A stretch of DNA of 64,000 bases from JAJTFW01 sp903922455 (lineage in GTDB: Bacteria; Bacteroidota; Bacteroidia; AKYH767-A; OLB10): positions 18,593 through 82,592 of the forward strand of contig CALQEU020000012.1 of the NCBI GenBank assembly GCA_943329665.2. The letters are read 5' to 3'. The notes beneath the pieces were generated by a model, which worked only from the letters and a program-made list of their open reading frames with translations, ran no database searches and was not told the DNA's origin. Below are positions 1 through 8,429 of the stretch, piece by piece; within the stretch, counting starts at the first letter, position 1, and each line of letters starts with the position of its first letter. The position numbers and the translations under genes are program-made.

Positions 1-2983
1 ATCCACGCATGTTGGTTGCTAAGGCTTGAAAAGCATATTGCTGTGTTTGATCAATCTGAATATCGTAATTGAAATTATCGGTCGGGGTAAATGCATTGTC
101 CGTAGAACCTAAATAGTAAATCAATTTACGCGTACCAATAGATGTACTTGCTGCAAAACGATTCGCCCAGATGAGTTGACGATGGATCTTGAGATAGTGA
201 CGGAAGTCGGCACCGAATACACCTAATACGGCATTCTTTTGATCGAGTTGTTGATAGAGCTCTGCAAAAACTTTGTAACGGATCCCGTTGTAAAGATTCA
301 AGCCAGTGTTAATAGAGTTATCATAAACAAATTCAGCCCGCGCTGATCCCCAATGTTGGAATTGATTAGGTATAGTGAGATTGACTAAATCGGTACTCAA
401 AATAGCTAATCGGTCATTACGATAAGCCACCATTCCACGCACGCTTGCTAAATCGTTGAACGGCCAGCGCACATTGTATTTCACTTCGTGCGTATGCACT
501 TTATAAAGCGAAAAATTGGTTGCTTCCTCGCGCCCTTGGCGGTAAAATGAAATGGATTTATCGAGTCGATGTTTTAAATTTTCATAACGTACATAATACT
601 CATTTGAATTTAAATTTCCACTGAGTCGAAATCCGCCCACAATACGATAATCATCAAAGAGATCATTCAATCCAATTTTAAATAGTGCGTTTAATCCTGG
701 ATAAAAATAAACCGCTCCACCTGTGTAGGCTTGATAAGTTTCATTCAATAAATTATTGTCGAGTTGTGTTAATACATAACTTGGCATAAACGATAATTCG
801 TAGTTGCGTTGCTTGGGTAACAAATAAGAAGCAGAATCTTCCACAGGACCTTGTGCAATAATTCCTGCAAGTGTTTCACTTGTATTTGGTGCAAATGGAT
901 CAACTAAATTTATTGAATCAACGGCTGGTTTTTCTACAACTGGTTTTTCTTTTTCCTTTTTATTTTTCTTGCGTGGAAAATCCGACTGGAAAACATAATT
1001 ATTAATATCGATGGAAGTGCTGTCGGCTACTTTTTCCGTATTGGTAGAAGTGGAGAAGTTTTCTTGTGTAACTACTTTTACGGCGGTTCCGCTCTGCGAT
1101 TTTTCTTTTTTAGGAGCAGCAGCTCTAAAATTCTTAATACGTAAGCTTGTATTTTTTAGTGGTTCCGTAAGTACCGAAGAAGAGGATGGAGCCGGATTCA
1201 AAAAGATTTGATAGCGTGAATTCAAATGCATCAACTCAGCATACTTGGTTCCTTTGCTGCTCAAATCGTGTTGCAATACATTCCTTTTGTAATCACTTTG
1301 TGGTTCCGATTTTACAATATAGCGGTAGTGGATTACCGTATCAATATAGGCAATGGCACTATCGAGCGTAGCGGTATATCGGTTTTTAATTCCGTTCTCA
1401 TCGCTGAGGTACGAGAAATGGGACGAATCTAATTGAATCGGCTCCGTTTCGTTGATGCCATAAGTATTGGTGAGTTGTAAAAGTTGAGCTGACTTGTTCA
1501 TGAAATCATACAGGAAAACATCGCTCGCAAGAGGTACTTCTAACTCATCCGCTTGGCGAATAGGAGTCGGTCGCAAAGTATCTTCGGTGCGTGTAGAGCT
1601 GAAGATAATGTAACGATCGTCCATCACAAATTTTGGAGAAAGATCGTCCCAACGGTCTTTCGTGAGTTGAGTATAAGTTTTAGTGCGCGGAATAAAACTA
1701 TAAAGATCGGATTGACCTTTTTGCACTGCTGATAATACGATTTCTGAACCAGAAGAATTATAACTGAAGTCGAGTACTTTTTCGAAATAGAAAAATTTAT
1801 TCGATTCGCGTTTTGTTTTCTTGCCGAATGTATAATAATCTAACCAGAGCTTTCCTTTCTTTTCCTTGATTGCACTCAAATATCTTCCTGAAGGATGCCA
1901 TGCTAAAGTGGGATAACTTAAATCCATCGCTTGGTTCACCGACTTATATCCACCCTTGGCAATTTTTTTTCTTTTCTTAGTACGCACATCATACAACCAA
2001 ACCTTATACTTTCCTAAATCGTTGGTCACATAGGCAATTTGATTTCCATCCGGACTCACTCTTACCTGACTGAAATAACGATTTTTTTTTTTCAAAACAT
2101 AAACAGGATCACCATCGGGTAATTTTCTGTTCTTATCATCTTCCACATAAAGATTTTGATAATACTGAATCCAATTTTTCCGAACTTCTTTCATCGGCAC
2201 ACCCAACACATAAATAAAACCGTTTTCTATATTTCGGTTGATGCGTGTCATGTACAACAAATTCGAAACTGATGTTTTGCCATACGTCTCCACAATATAA
2301 TTCCACAACGACATCCCTGCAAACTCAGCATCTTGTCCGGTAAGGTTATCAAAATTTCGATAATGCTTTCCTAAAATTGCATCACGCATTTTGCTATCTT
2401 CTTCAGGCGCCCATCCTTTCGAAACATAAGCAATTAATCCATTCACATACCACTCCGGTAAATTCAACAATACCGATGCTTGCAAACGATCTTTAATACT
2501 ACCTCCATACATCAGTTGATTTATCATCACCTGTGCTACACCAGCACGAATTTGTTCACGGAAATGGCGATAATCACCATCAAAATAAATCAGAATTTTA
2601 TTTCCAACAATGCGTGTTAATCCACCTGTATTTGTATTTTGTTCTTCACCCTCTAACCCAATATTCGTTTGCTTCAGATCCGTCAATCGGTTATAAATAA
2701 TAAACTGAAATCGACCATTAATTCGATAATCAAAAAGTTTTTCAATTTCTGCAATGTCAGCATCTGCCGTTCTTCCGGTGTAAACGGCAAGTTCTTGCCC
2801 GCCTAGGTAGAAATAAGTATCGAAATTTTTAAAGCGATAGAAAGTCCATAAAAAATCATTATATTGAACTCTGTTCTTCCCAAAATTCATCTGCACGCCT
2901 CTAGTAAACTGAGCTTTGGCTGAGGGAGCCAAGAGCATAAAGATGAGCAGATAAGTAAGTTTTCGTAAAATCGTTTTAGCCAT
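1..2983 (-). CDS. Secreted protein: degenerate peptidase-MA-like domain, TolB-type propeller, C-terminal beta-barrel (partial)
   Basis: The frame is open for 994 codons from ATG at 2983 down to the window edge, so the C-terminus is missing. Residues 1-25 are a signal peptide ending in AKAQ. Residues about 40-270 resemble the peptidase-MA family, including the LPEWYVNG segment (about 175-182) that matches the family's LPxWxxEG motif. The zinc-binding HExxH is absent: the matching place (about 147-151) reads AGVAQ, and the later Glu ligand is Asn. Residues about 300-560 contain PD40/TolB-like propeller blades (for example VSPDGNQIAYV). A Lys/Glu-rich linker follows near 660-720, then aromatic beta-strand-rich sequence typical of an outer-membrane barrel. 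Bacteroidota proteins of this layout are often labelled translocation protein TolB, but this is not the TolB of the Tol-Pal system. A catalytically dead surface or periplasmic protein is the likeliest reading; the function is unknown. Confidence 0.75.
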   Translation of the reverse strand, partial: MAKTILRKLTYLLIFMLLAPSAKAQFTRGVQMNFGKNRVQYNDFLWTFYRFKNFDTYFYLGGQELAVYTGRTADADIAEIEKLFDYRINGRFQFIIYNRLTDLKQTNIGLEGEEQNTNTGGLTRIVGNKILIYFDGDYRHFREQIRAGVAQVMINQLMYGGSIKDRLQASVLLNLPEWYVNGLIAYVSKGWAPEEDSKMRDAILGKHYRNFDNLTGQDAEFAGMSLWNYIVETYGKTSVSNLLYMTRINRNIENGFIYVLGVPMKEVRKNWIQYYQNLYVEDDKNRKLPDGDPVYVLKKKNRYFSQVRVSPDGNQIAYVTNDLGKYKVWLYDVRTKKRKKIAKGGYKSVNQAMDLSYPTLAWHPSGRYLSAIKEKKGKLWLDYYTFGKKTKRESNKFFYFEKVLDFSYNSSGSEIVLSAVQKGQSDLYSFIPRTKTYTQLTKDRWDDLSPKFVMDDRYIIFSSTRTEDTLRPTPIRQADELEVPLASDVFLYDFMNKSAQLLQLTNTYGINETEPIQLDSSHFSYLSDENGIKNRYTATLDSAIAYIDTVIHYRYIVKSEPQSDYKRNVLQHDLSSKGTKYAELMHLNSRYQIFLNPAPSSSSVLTEPLKNTSLRIKNFRAAAPKKEKSQSGTAVKVVTQENFSTSTNTEKVADSTSIDINNYVFQSDFPRKKNKKEKEKPVVEKPAVDSINLVDPFAPNTSETLAGIIAQGPVEDSASYLLPKQRNYELSFMPSYVLTQLDNNLLNETYQAYTGGAVYFYPGLNALFKIGLNDLFDDYRIVGGFRLSGNLNSNEYYVRYENLKHRLDKSISFYRQGREEATNFSLYKVHTHEVKYNVRWPFNDLASVRGMVAYRNDRLAILSTDLVNLTIPNQFQHWGSARAEFVYDNSINTGLNLYNGIRYKVFAELYQQLDQKNAVLGVFGADFRHYLKIHRQLIWANRFAASTSIGTRKLIYYLGSTDNAFTPTDNFNYDIQIDQTQQYAFQALATNMRG

Positions 2984-3066
2984 AGATTCTAAGGGCTAAA
3001 TTAGGGAATTTCAGCACTAAATTTTAAGAATTTATATGGAAGCGTGTGGATAAGCCTTGTATTGCG

Positions 3067-3074
3067 TACTTTTG
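3067..3074 (+). promoter_or_regulatory. Promoter -7 box of gldC
   Basis: TACTTTTG matches the Bacteroidota -7 consensus TAnnTTTG exactly and lies 22 nt before the gldC ATG. The expected -33 position carries GTG rather than TTG, so the box is only half supported. Confidence 0.5.
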
Positions 3075-3096
3075 ACACCTCGCTGACTAAAGAAAT

Positions 3097-3447
3097 ATGT
3101 CTATTAACACCAAAGTTGCCCGCCGATCAGAAATTAAAGTGATGGTGGAGCTGAATGAAGAAAAGCAGCCTGTTGGACTTCAATGGCTTGCCCAAGATGC
3201 TGGCCTCGATGCTCAAAAGCCGGCAAGTGCCATGCTTTTAGCTATTTGGGACAAAGCAGAAAAAAGTACGATGCGAATTGATTTGTGGACCCATGAGATG
3301 TCGGTGGAGGAAATGGAGTTTTTCATGTATGAGACTTTGGCAAGTATGGCCGATACCTACGAGCGTTCCACCAGCGACAGTGAGATGGCGAAAGAGATCA
3401 AAGCCTTTGCTCATCGCTTCGGAAAAGAGAAAAAAGTAATTAAATAA
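3097..3447 (+). CDS. gldC: Gliding motility protein GldC
   Basis: This 116-residue cytoplasmic protein has the length and core pattern of GldC: EIKVMVELNEE near the N-terminus, LQWLAQDAG, AMLLAIWD, a MRIDLWT segment, and a C-terminal ETLASMADTYERS region. GldC is widely conserved in Bacteroidota and was found as a gliding-motility gene in Flavobacterium; it is an accessory component and its biochemical role is not known. It has no signal peptide or membrane segment. A -7 box at 3067-3074 gives it its own promoter. engB follows 76 bp downstream on the same strand. Confidence 0.88.
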   Translation: MSINTKVARRSEIKVMVELNEEKQPVGLQWLAQDAGLDAQKPASAMLLAIWDKAEKSTMRIDLWTHEMSVEEMEFFMYETLASMADTYERSTSDSEMAKEIKAFAHRFGKEKKVIK

Positions 3448-3523
3448 TTTTCGTTTGTTGTTGTTTCCTTTCGATAGAGGGGTGTAACGATAAAAAAATA
3501 ATCATTCAAAAAGGAGAAAAATC

Positions 3524-4153
3524 GTGAAAGTAAAAACGGCAACATTTGTAAAAAGTTCAGGTTCGGTGGAACAGCTTCCCGAAGCCGATTTGCCCGAATT
3601 TGCTTTCATTGGTCGATCCAATGTGGGGAAATCGTCGCTCATTAATTTTTTAGTGAATAAAAAAGAGTTGGCGCATACTTCTGGGAGTCCAGGAAAAACG
3701 CAAACCATCAATCATTTTCTCATCAACAAAACATGGTACTTGGTCGATTTACCAGGATATGGCTATGCGAAAGTGGCGCAATCGATGCGTTCCGAATGGG
3801 AAAAAACTTTGTACAAATACTTAGGCAAGCGCGAAAATTTATTGACCGTTTTTGTGTTGGTAGATGTGCGTATCGAACCACAAAAAAAAGACTTGGCCTT
3901 TTTAAAAACCATTGGTGAGCATGGTTTAGCCATCGCCATTGCATTCACCAAAGCCGATAAAATTAGCAAGGAGCAACTCAACAATAACATCGAAGCATTT
4001 AGAAAAGCAATGTTAGAAGATTGGGAAGACACTCCTCCATTTTTTGTTACCTCCGTAGTGGAAGAAAAGGGTAAAGAAGAATTGCTAAAATACATTGCCG
4101 AAACTTCCTCCATTTTCATTGCGCCGACGAAGAATGCGAAGTTGAATTTTTAA
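3524..4153 (+). CDS. engB: Ribosome biogenesis GTPase EngB (YsxC/YihA)
   Basis: This is a 209-residue TRAFAC GTPase that helps assemble the large ribosomal subunit. The GTPase motifs are in order: G1 GRSNVGKSS (about 30-38), a switch I Thr in the SGSPGKTQT stretch, G3 DLPGYG (about 75-80), G4 TKAD (about 142-145), and a G5-like TSVVE near 178. The length is usual for the family. The start is GTG at 3524; an AAGGAG sequence at 3511-3516 sits 7 nt upstream, unusually strong for this phylum, and fixes this start. It lies downstream of gldC and could be co-transcribed with it. Confidence 0.95.
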   Translation: MKVKTATFVKSSGSVEQLPEADLPEFAFIGRSNVGKSSLINFLVNKKELAHTSGSPGKTQTINHFLINKTWYLVDLPGYGYAKVAQSMRSEWEKTLYKYLGKRENLLTVFVLVDVRIEPQKKDLAFLKTIGEHGLAIAIAFTKADKISKEQLNNNIEAFRKAMLEDWEDTPPFFVTSVVEEKGKEELLKYIAETSSIFIAPTKNAKLNF

Positions 4154-4212
4154 AGGGGATTGGATTAATTTTAGTAACTTAAAATTCCTCATGCTATTTG
4201 TGTTTGATGGCA

Positions 4213-4326
4213 CCTACCTATGCTAAGCGCGTGCGCTAAAGCGGTGGCGCAAGCTCCTCGCTTCGCCGTCCGCGTGTCGCTGAAGCTTTAGCGGAAGCAC
4301 AAGCTATGCAAAGGCAAGACGGTAGG
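4213..4326. repeat. GC-rich palindromic intergenic element
   Basis: A GC-rich block in an AT-rich spacer. CCTACC (4213-4218) and GGTAGG (4321-4326) are inverted and bound it. Inside, GCTAAAGC (4235-4242) is inverted against GCTTTAGC (4285-4292), and AGCGC/GCGCT flank 2 bp near 4226-4237. No open frame of note covers it. It looks like a mobile non-coding palindromic repeat, but there is no second full copy in this window. Confidence 0.55.
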
Positions 4327-4423
4327 CAGGCACAGGTTTTTTATGATTTGCGTTGATTTTCTTCTAGATAAAAATAAAATCGTACTCTTGAAAAGTGTTT
4401 TAGTTGGGATTATAATTTGATGG

Positions 4424-4460
4424 AACACGGATGACACGGATAATTAGGATTTACACGGAT
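4424..4460. repeat. 9-bp tandem repeat (ACACGGAT family)
   Basis: Four consecutive units of 9-10 bp. Three contain the octamer ACACGGAT exactly (4425-4432, 4434-4441, 4453-4460); the third unit, AATTAGGAT, is degenerate. The block is non-coding and lies between the palindromic element and the 42-bp direct repeats. Confidence 0.65.
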
Positions 4461-4537
4461 TTGGTTTAGATGAGATAAAATTTGACCTTGCGACAGCAGT
4501 GCCCAGCAAAAAAGCTATAATTGGAAACTTTGCGCCT

Positions 4538-4672
4538 GCGAGAAAATTTGTTGTAGAGAAGCCTTAGCGCCTCTGCGTACCGCAGCGCCGTCGGCAAGCC
4601 TTTGGCGGCCGATGGATAGCTATTGGGATTGCGTGAAAATTTGTCATAGCGCAGCCTTAGCGGCTCTGCGTC
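4538..4672. repeat. Pair of ~42-bp direct repeats with CTCTGCGT core
   Basis: Copies at 4538-4579 and 4631-4672 are offset by exactly 93 bp. Both contain GAAAATTTGT, then GCCTTAGCG and CTCTGCGT. The second copy runs on into CTTTGCGAG. The spacer contains a GC-rich GCCGTCGGC/GGCGGCC stretch. A reading frame across this region on the minus strand simply translates the repeat twice, so it is not called as a gene. Confidence 0.6.
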
Positions 4673-4763
4673 TTTGCGAGCCATTTTATCGTCTGTATCA
4701 ACCAATAAATTATATCATTAATAAATGCTGAAGGTTTTCAGAAAATGAATAGGTTAGATCAAT

Positions 4764-5693
4764 CTACTTCACATACGTCTTCACATGCCTTTCCTTTTTC
4801 GATTCGTAAATATCGTTTAAGCTGACTAAAATTCCCGTTTCTTCTACGTCTCCAAAATGTTCGTTTACCGATGTGCCAAAGGTGCGCATAGTGGCACTTA
4901 AATTCATATAGGCATTTACTAAAGGTGGAATGTTTTCTCCTCGAGCACGGACATGTTGGTTGAGAATTTTATGCGCTTCTTTATAGGAAAGTCCTTTAAT
5001 CTCTTGTGTAAAAGAACTCATGTCGTTCTCGATGTTGAGTGGATAAATCGCAGAAACCAAATTTTCTTTGTCTGGAAAAAAGTGATTCATGAAATGTAAG
5101 ATCATATCGCGCGCTTCGCGCTGGAAGTGCGGATACATCGTTACTTTTCCGAAAAAATAGTTGATGTGTGGATAGTCAATATGAATGGCACCTAATCCAT
5201 CCCATAAATTATCGAGCGAAAACAATCCTTTTCTATTTTCAGGACGAGGTTGATACTTGGGCTGGACAAATGATCTTCCCAGCTCAATGGTATAGGGCAT
5301 ATACTCCTCAATGAACTTTTTGGAAAACGAAAATAACTCAGCAGTGGCTAATTCGTAATTTCCTTCTTGATCTTTTTTCACTTTTCCACACTCAATGAAA
5401 CGATACCCACCTATCATTTCTTTGTCTTCTGGGTTCCAGGCAATGAGTTGTTCGTAGCAATTTTCGTTCGTATCAAAATGATCAAGGTCGCAATCCAATC
5501 CCGTACCTCCTCCAGATTCTCTAAATGTCACTTCACGGAGCCGACCAATTTCACGAACTACATTTGGAGCGTTATGATGATTTACAATGTATAGATGATT
5601 AGAGCCATTATTCGTAACACGAACAAAGCGTTCTTTCGATAATTCCTTTTCGAGGATATCTAAGGGAATGGCTGGAATAATATCTTGCATCAT
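4764..5693 (-). CDS. glsB: GlsB/OlsB-type GNAT N-acyltransferase (glycine-lipid synthesis)
   Basis: This 309-residue protein has the pattern of OlsB-type ACP-dependent N-acyltransferases: LREVTFRESGGG (about 51-62), DLDHFD, MIGGYRF (about 92-98), then ELGRSFV.PKYQ (about 136-147) and LWDGLGAI. In Bacteroides the homologous GlsB acylates glycine to give an N-acyl-glycine, the first step of glycine-lipid synthesis; OlsB does the same to ornithine. It is the second gene of a two-gene operon, starting 1 nt after the stop of the O-acyltransferase gene, which matches the known gls pairing. ATG at 5690 is an equally possible start. The amino acid substrate is inferred from the phylum, not visible in the sequence. 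Confidence 0.75.
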   Translation of the reverse strand: MMQDIIPAIPLDILEKELSKERFVRVTNNGSNHLYIVNHHNAPNVVREIGRLREVTFRESGGGTGLDCDLDHFDTNENCYEQLIAWNPEDKEMIGGYRFIECGKVKKDQEGNYELATAELFSFSKKFIEEYMPYTIELGRSFVQPKYQPRPENRKGLFSLDNLWDGLGAIHIDYPHINYFFGKVTMYPHFQREARDMILHFMNHFFPDKENLVSAIYPLNIENDMSSFTQEIKGLSYKEAHKILNQHVRARGENIPPLVNAYMNLSATMRTFGTSVNEHFGDVEETGILVSLNDIYESKKERHVKTYVK

Positions 5694-5694
5694 T

Positions 5695-6543
5695 TTAGGC
5701 TTCGAATTCGTCTTTTCCTTCGGCTAAATTATAAATATGTAACTTAATTTTTTGTGCCCATTCCTGATCATTATGTTTTTGTGTTAACAATGGATAGGGG
5801 ATAGGTTTTCCAATGGTGATGTGAATCTTTTTTCCATCCTGACGGTACATCTCATCCATCAAATAAAACATTTCAATATTGACCTTGATGCCCAATTTAC
5901 CTCTCCACCATGCGAGATTATAGAAAAATTTTGAATTTTTTCCAGCAATGTGTACTGGTATAATATTCCGTTGATGTTTTTTTGCTTTTACAACAAAACT
6001 CTTCTTCCACACTAAGTCCCGAATTAATCCGTGCTCCTGTTTGCGGGAGACCAATCCGGCCGGGAAGATGAGCATGGCTATATCGCTCGCATAGTAGGAG
6101 TCAATCATATCTAACACTTCCGTCGAATTTTTGCCATGCTTATTTACGCCAATGAATAAGTCACTCAGGTTTTTGATGTGTAACAAAACATCGTTCACAA
6201 TAAATTTTATATCCTTCCTCTTTCTCGCCACCGTTTGCATCAGCGCAATGGAATCCAATCCGCCAATGGGATGATTGGCAGCAATAATACACCCTCCTGT
6301 TTCAGGAATATTTTCTAGTCCCTCAAAGGATACTTCGGCACCAAATTCCCTTATAATTTCATCTACAAATGCATGTGAATGCTTATCACCTTGTCGAAAA
6401 ATAAAATCATTTACATGGTCTTGATGAATAATTTTTTTGATGTACTTCAACACAAACCTAGGCATCCATCTTAAAAGAGAAGGATTCTTGGATTGAATGA
6501 CGGCTTCTATATCAATAAACTTCGCCTGAGCTTCTGGGGACAT
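5695..6543 (-). CDS. glsA: GlsA/PlsC-type lysophospholipid-like O-acyltransferase
   Basis: A 282-residue PlsC/LPLAT-family acyltransferase. The catalytic HX4D motif is NHPIGGLD (about residues 90-97), followed by FIVNDVLLHIKNLSDLFIGVNKHG and IFPAGLVSRK, the block that binds the acyl acceptor phosphate in PlsC enzymes. In Bacteroides GlsA attaches a second fatty acid to the hydroxyl of the N-acyl-glycine made by GlsB. It is transcribed first, with glsB 1 nt downstream, so the two are surely one transcript. No signal peptide is seen; association with the inner face of the membrane is expected. A role in ornithine- or serine-glycine-lipid synthesis is an alternative. Confidence 0.72.
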   Translation of the reverse strand: MSPEAQAKFIDIEAVIQSKNPSLLRWMPRFVLKYIKKIIHQDHVNDFIFRQGDKHSHAFVDEIIREFGAEVSFEGLENIPETGGCIIAANHPIGGLDSIALMQTVARKRKDIKFIVNDVLLHIKNLSDLFIGVNKHGKNSTEVLDMIDSYYASDIAMLIFPAGLVSRKQEHGLIRDLVWKKSFVVKAKKHQRNIIPVHIAGKNSKFFYNLAWWRGKLGIKVNIEMFYLMDEMYRQDGKKIHITIGKPIPYPLLTQKHNDQEWAQKIKLHIYNLAEGKDEFEA

Positions 6544-6985
6544 ATATAAATTACGATTCGACTAAAATAGTTGATCCCTCCCTATGCCGAGCTTTTGTAA
6601 GGCCTTCTTTTCAATCAAAGTAGGAAAATTGAAGAGGTTGAGGTTTTCAAATTATAGTAAAGTGGGAGAGATTCGACTTCTCAATTTTTTAAATAATTAG
6701 TTATAAGCTTGTTGTATTTTTTCGACTTTTTCTAAGTTATTTCTGTATTTTTCAAAGATTATTTCCGGTTTAGCCTAGCCTTTTAATCTTTTATAGAGGT
6801 AAAATGCAATGCAAGCTGGCAGCTTATTTTGTTAACTATTGATTGTTCATAACTAGCTAATAATTAAAATAATAAATCCTACAATTAGGGTATTTTGAGG
6901 CCTCATTTAGCCACCATTTTTACCTGTATAACCCAATTTTTATTTGTCTTAGTACAATAATTCGAGGGGTAAAAAGTTTTTAACA
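6544..6985. other. Gene-free spacer between divergent gls and mraZ operons
   Basis: About 440 bp of strongly AT-rich sequence without a credible open frame on either strand. It must hold the promoters of both divergent operons, but I see no exact TAnnTTTG box close to either start. A lone TGGG lies near 6661-6668, well outside the MraZ box proper. Confidence 0.4.
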
Positions 6986-7013
6986 AAGTGGGATGAAGTG
7001 GGGTAAAGTGGTA
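6986..7013 (+). promoter_or_regulatory. MraZ box (operator of the dcw cluster)
   Basis: Three direct repeats with a 10-bp period: TGGG at 6989-6992, TGGG at 6999-7002 and TGGT at 7009-7012, each preceded by AAG. MraZ of E. coli and of Mollicutes binds tandem TGGG-type repeats spaced so that each starts 10 bp after the last, upstream of its own gene, and represses the cluster. The box lies 54 bp before mraZ. A -7-like TATTTTTA at 7024-7031 (last base off consensus) would put the box over the -33 region, consistent with repression by occlusion. Confidence 0.7.
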
Positions 7014-7066
7014 AAATTTAATTTATTTTTACCACACAGAAGAAATCCTCATCCCCACCAATTAAA

Positions 7067-7543
7067 ATGTCGCAGTTCCACGGAGAATATGAATGTAAGC
7101 TTGACGCCAAGGGGCGTTTGAGTCTGCCTTCGGGCTTGCGCAAGCAGGTGTCGCCGGAGGCCAATGAGAAGTTTATGTTGAATCGGGGCTTTGAAAATTG
7201 TCTCGCTTTATTTCCAATGGATGAGTGGAGACGTATTTCCGATGCAATCAACGGACTGAATATGTTCGTGGCGAAGAATCGTGAATTTGCGCGTTACTTT
7301 TTTCGTGGTGCTATAGAGTTAGAATTAGATGCTGCCGGTCGATTGCTTTTGCCGAAGCGTTTGTGTGAATATGCAGGTATAGAGAAAGAAGCCGTTTTAT
7401 ATGGCTGGTCCAATAAAATTGAAATATGGTCGGTGGAGCGCTACAATCGATTGATTGTTGAAGAGCCAAAAGATTTTTCTGCACTGGCCGAAGAGGTAAT
7501 GGGAAAACTGAATGTTGGAGGACCAGGACGTGACGTATCATAG
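7067..7543 (+). CDS. mraZ: Transcriptional regulator MraZ
   Basis: This 158-residue protein has two AbrB-like SpoVT domains with the hallmark LDAKGRLSLP (about 12-21) and LDAAGRLLLPKRL (about 87-99) motifs. MraZ forms a ring-shaped DNA-binding oligomer that represses the division and cell wall cluster it heads. It is the first gene of the cluster, and the three-repeat operator 54 bp upstream is its likely target. Its last 32 bp overlap the start of rsmH in another frame, which suggests translational coupling. Confidence 0.95.
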   Translation: MSQFHGEYECKLDAKGRLSLPSGLRKQVSPEANEKFMLNRGFENCLALFPMDEWRRISDAINGLNMFVAKNREFARYFFRGAIELELDAAGRLLLPKRLCEYAGIEKEAVLYGWSNKIEIWSVERYNRLIVEEPKDFSALAEEVMGKLNVGGPGRDVS

Positions 7544-8429
7544 CCCCGTATTACTAAAACAGGCGGTAGATGGTCTTCAGATTCATGAAGACGGAATTTA
7601 TGTTGATGTGACTTTTGGTGGTGGTGGTCATTCAGCAGAAATATTAAATCGTTTTGAGAACGGAAGATTAATTGCGTTTGATCAAGATCAAGATGCATTA
7701 GCTAACGTTAGTGCATATCCGCGATTGATTTTATTGCCCTATAACTTTAAGCATTTGGCTGAGCAGTTGAAAGTAAATAAAGTGGAAGAGGTAGATGGGA
7801 TTCTTGCCGACCTCGGTGTTTCTTCTCATCAATTTGATATTGCAGGTAGAGGATTTTCCATTCGCTTCAATGCAGAGTTGGACATGCGCATGAATCAATC
7901 GCAACAATTAACGGCCAAGGATATTCTCAATTATTATCCCGAGCAAGAATTGGTTCGTGTGTTTCAAGAGTACGGTGAATTACCTTCTTCCAAAAGAATG
8001 GCTGCAGAAATTGTTCGTGTTCGTAAAGAGAATTTTATTAATACATCCGATGAATTAAAAAGTACAGTGTCTCGCTTTGCTCCGAGAATGAAAGAAAATA
8101 CTTTTTATGCGCAACTCTTTCAAGCACTAAGAATTGAAGTCAACGACGAGTTGGGTGCTTTAAAAGAATTGTTGTTGCAAGCCGTACAGATGTTGAAGAA
8201 AGGTGGACGCTTAGTGGTCATCAGTTATCATAGCTTAGAAGATCGCTTAGTAAAAAACTTTTTGAATAGTGGAAATTTCAAAGGTGAAATCAACAAAGAT
8301 TTATACGGTCATCCAATAGGATTAGTGTTTAAATCCATTACCCGAAAACCTGTGGTTCCCGCTTCAGAAGAAGTGGAGTTAAATCCGCGCTCACGCAGTG
8401 CGAAAATGAGAATAGCTGAACGTCTATGA
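7512..8429 (+). CDS. rsmH: 16S rRNA (cytosine-1402-N4)-methyltransferase RsmH
   Basis: A 305-residue SAM-dependent methyltransferase (formerly MraW) that modifies C1402 in the P-site region of 16S rRNA. It begins YHSPVLLKQAVDGL, then shows the SAM-binding loop DVTFGGGGHSAEIL (about 32-45), the ADLGVSSHQFD motif, and ends with the family's VPASEEVELNPRSRSAKMR. Starting at ATG 7512 makes it overlap mraZ by 32 bp; no in-frame ATG lies between there and the conserved N-terminus. Its stop overlaps the ftsL ATG by 4 bp. Confidence 0.96.
   Translation: MLEDQDVTYHSPVLLKQAVDGLQIHEDGIYVDVTFGGGGHSAEILNRFENGRLIAFDQDQDALANVSAYPRLILLPYNFKHLAEQLKVNKVEEVDGILADLGVSSHQFDIAGRGFSIRFNAELDMRMNQSQQLTAKDILNYYPEQELVRVFQEYGELPSSKRMAAEIVRVRKENFINTSDELKSTVSRFAPRMKENTFYAQLFQALRIEVNDELGALKELLLQAVQMLKKGGRLVVISYHSLEDRLVKNFLNSGNFKGEINKDLYGHPIGLVFKSITRKPVVPASEEVELNPRSRSAKMRIAERL

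Noticed and set aside
4466..4705. A 79-residue minus-strand open frame
   Set aside because: It translates the 93-bp-offset direct repeats (the peptide repeats itself) and has no family or start signal.
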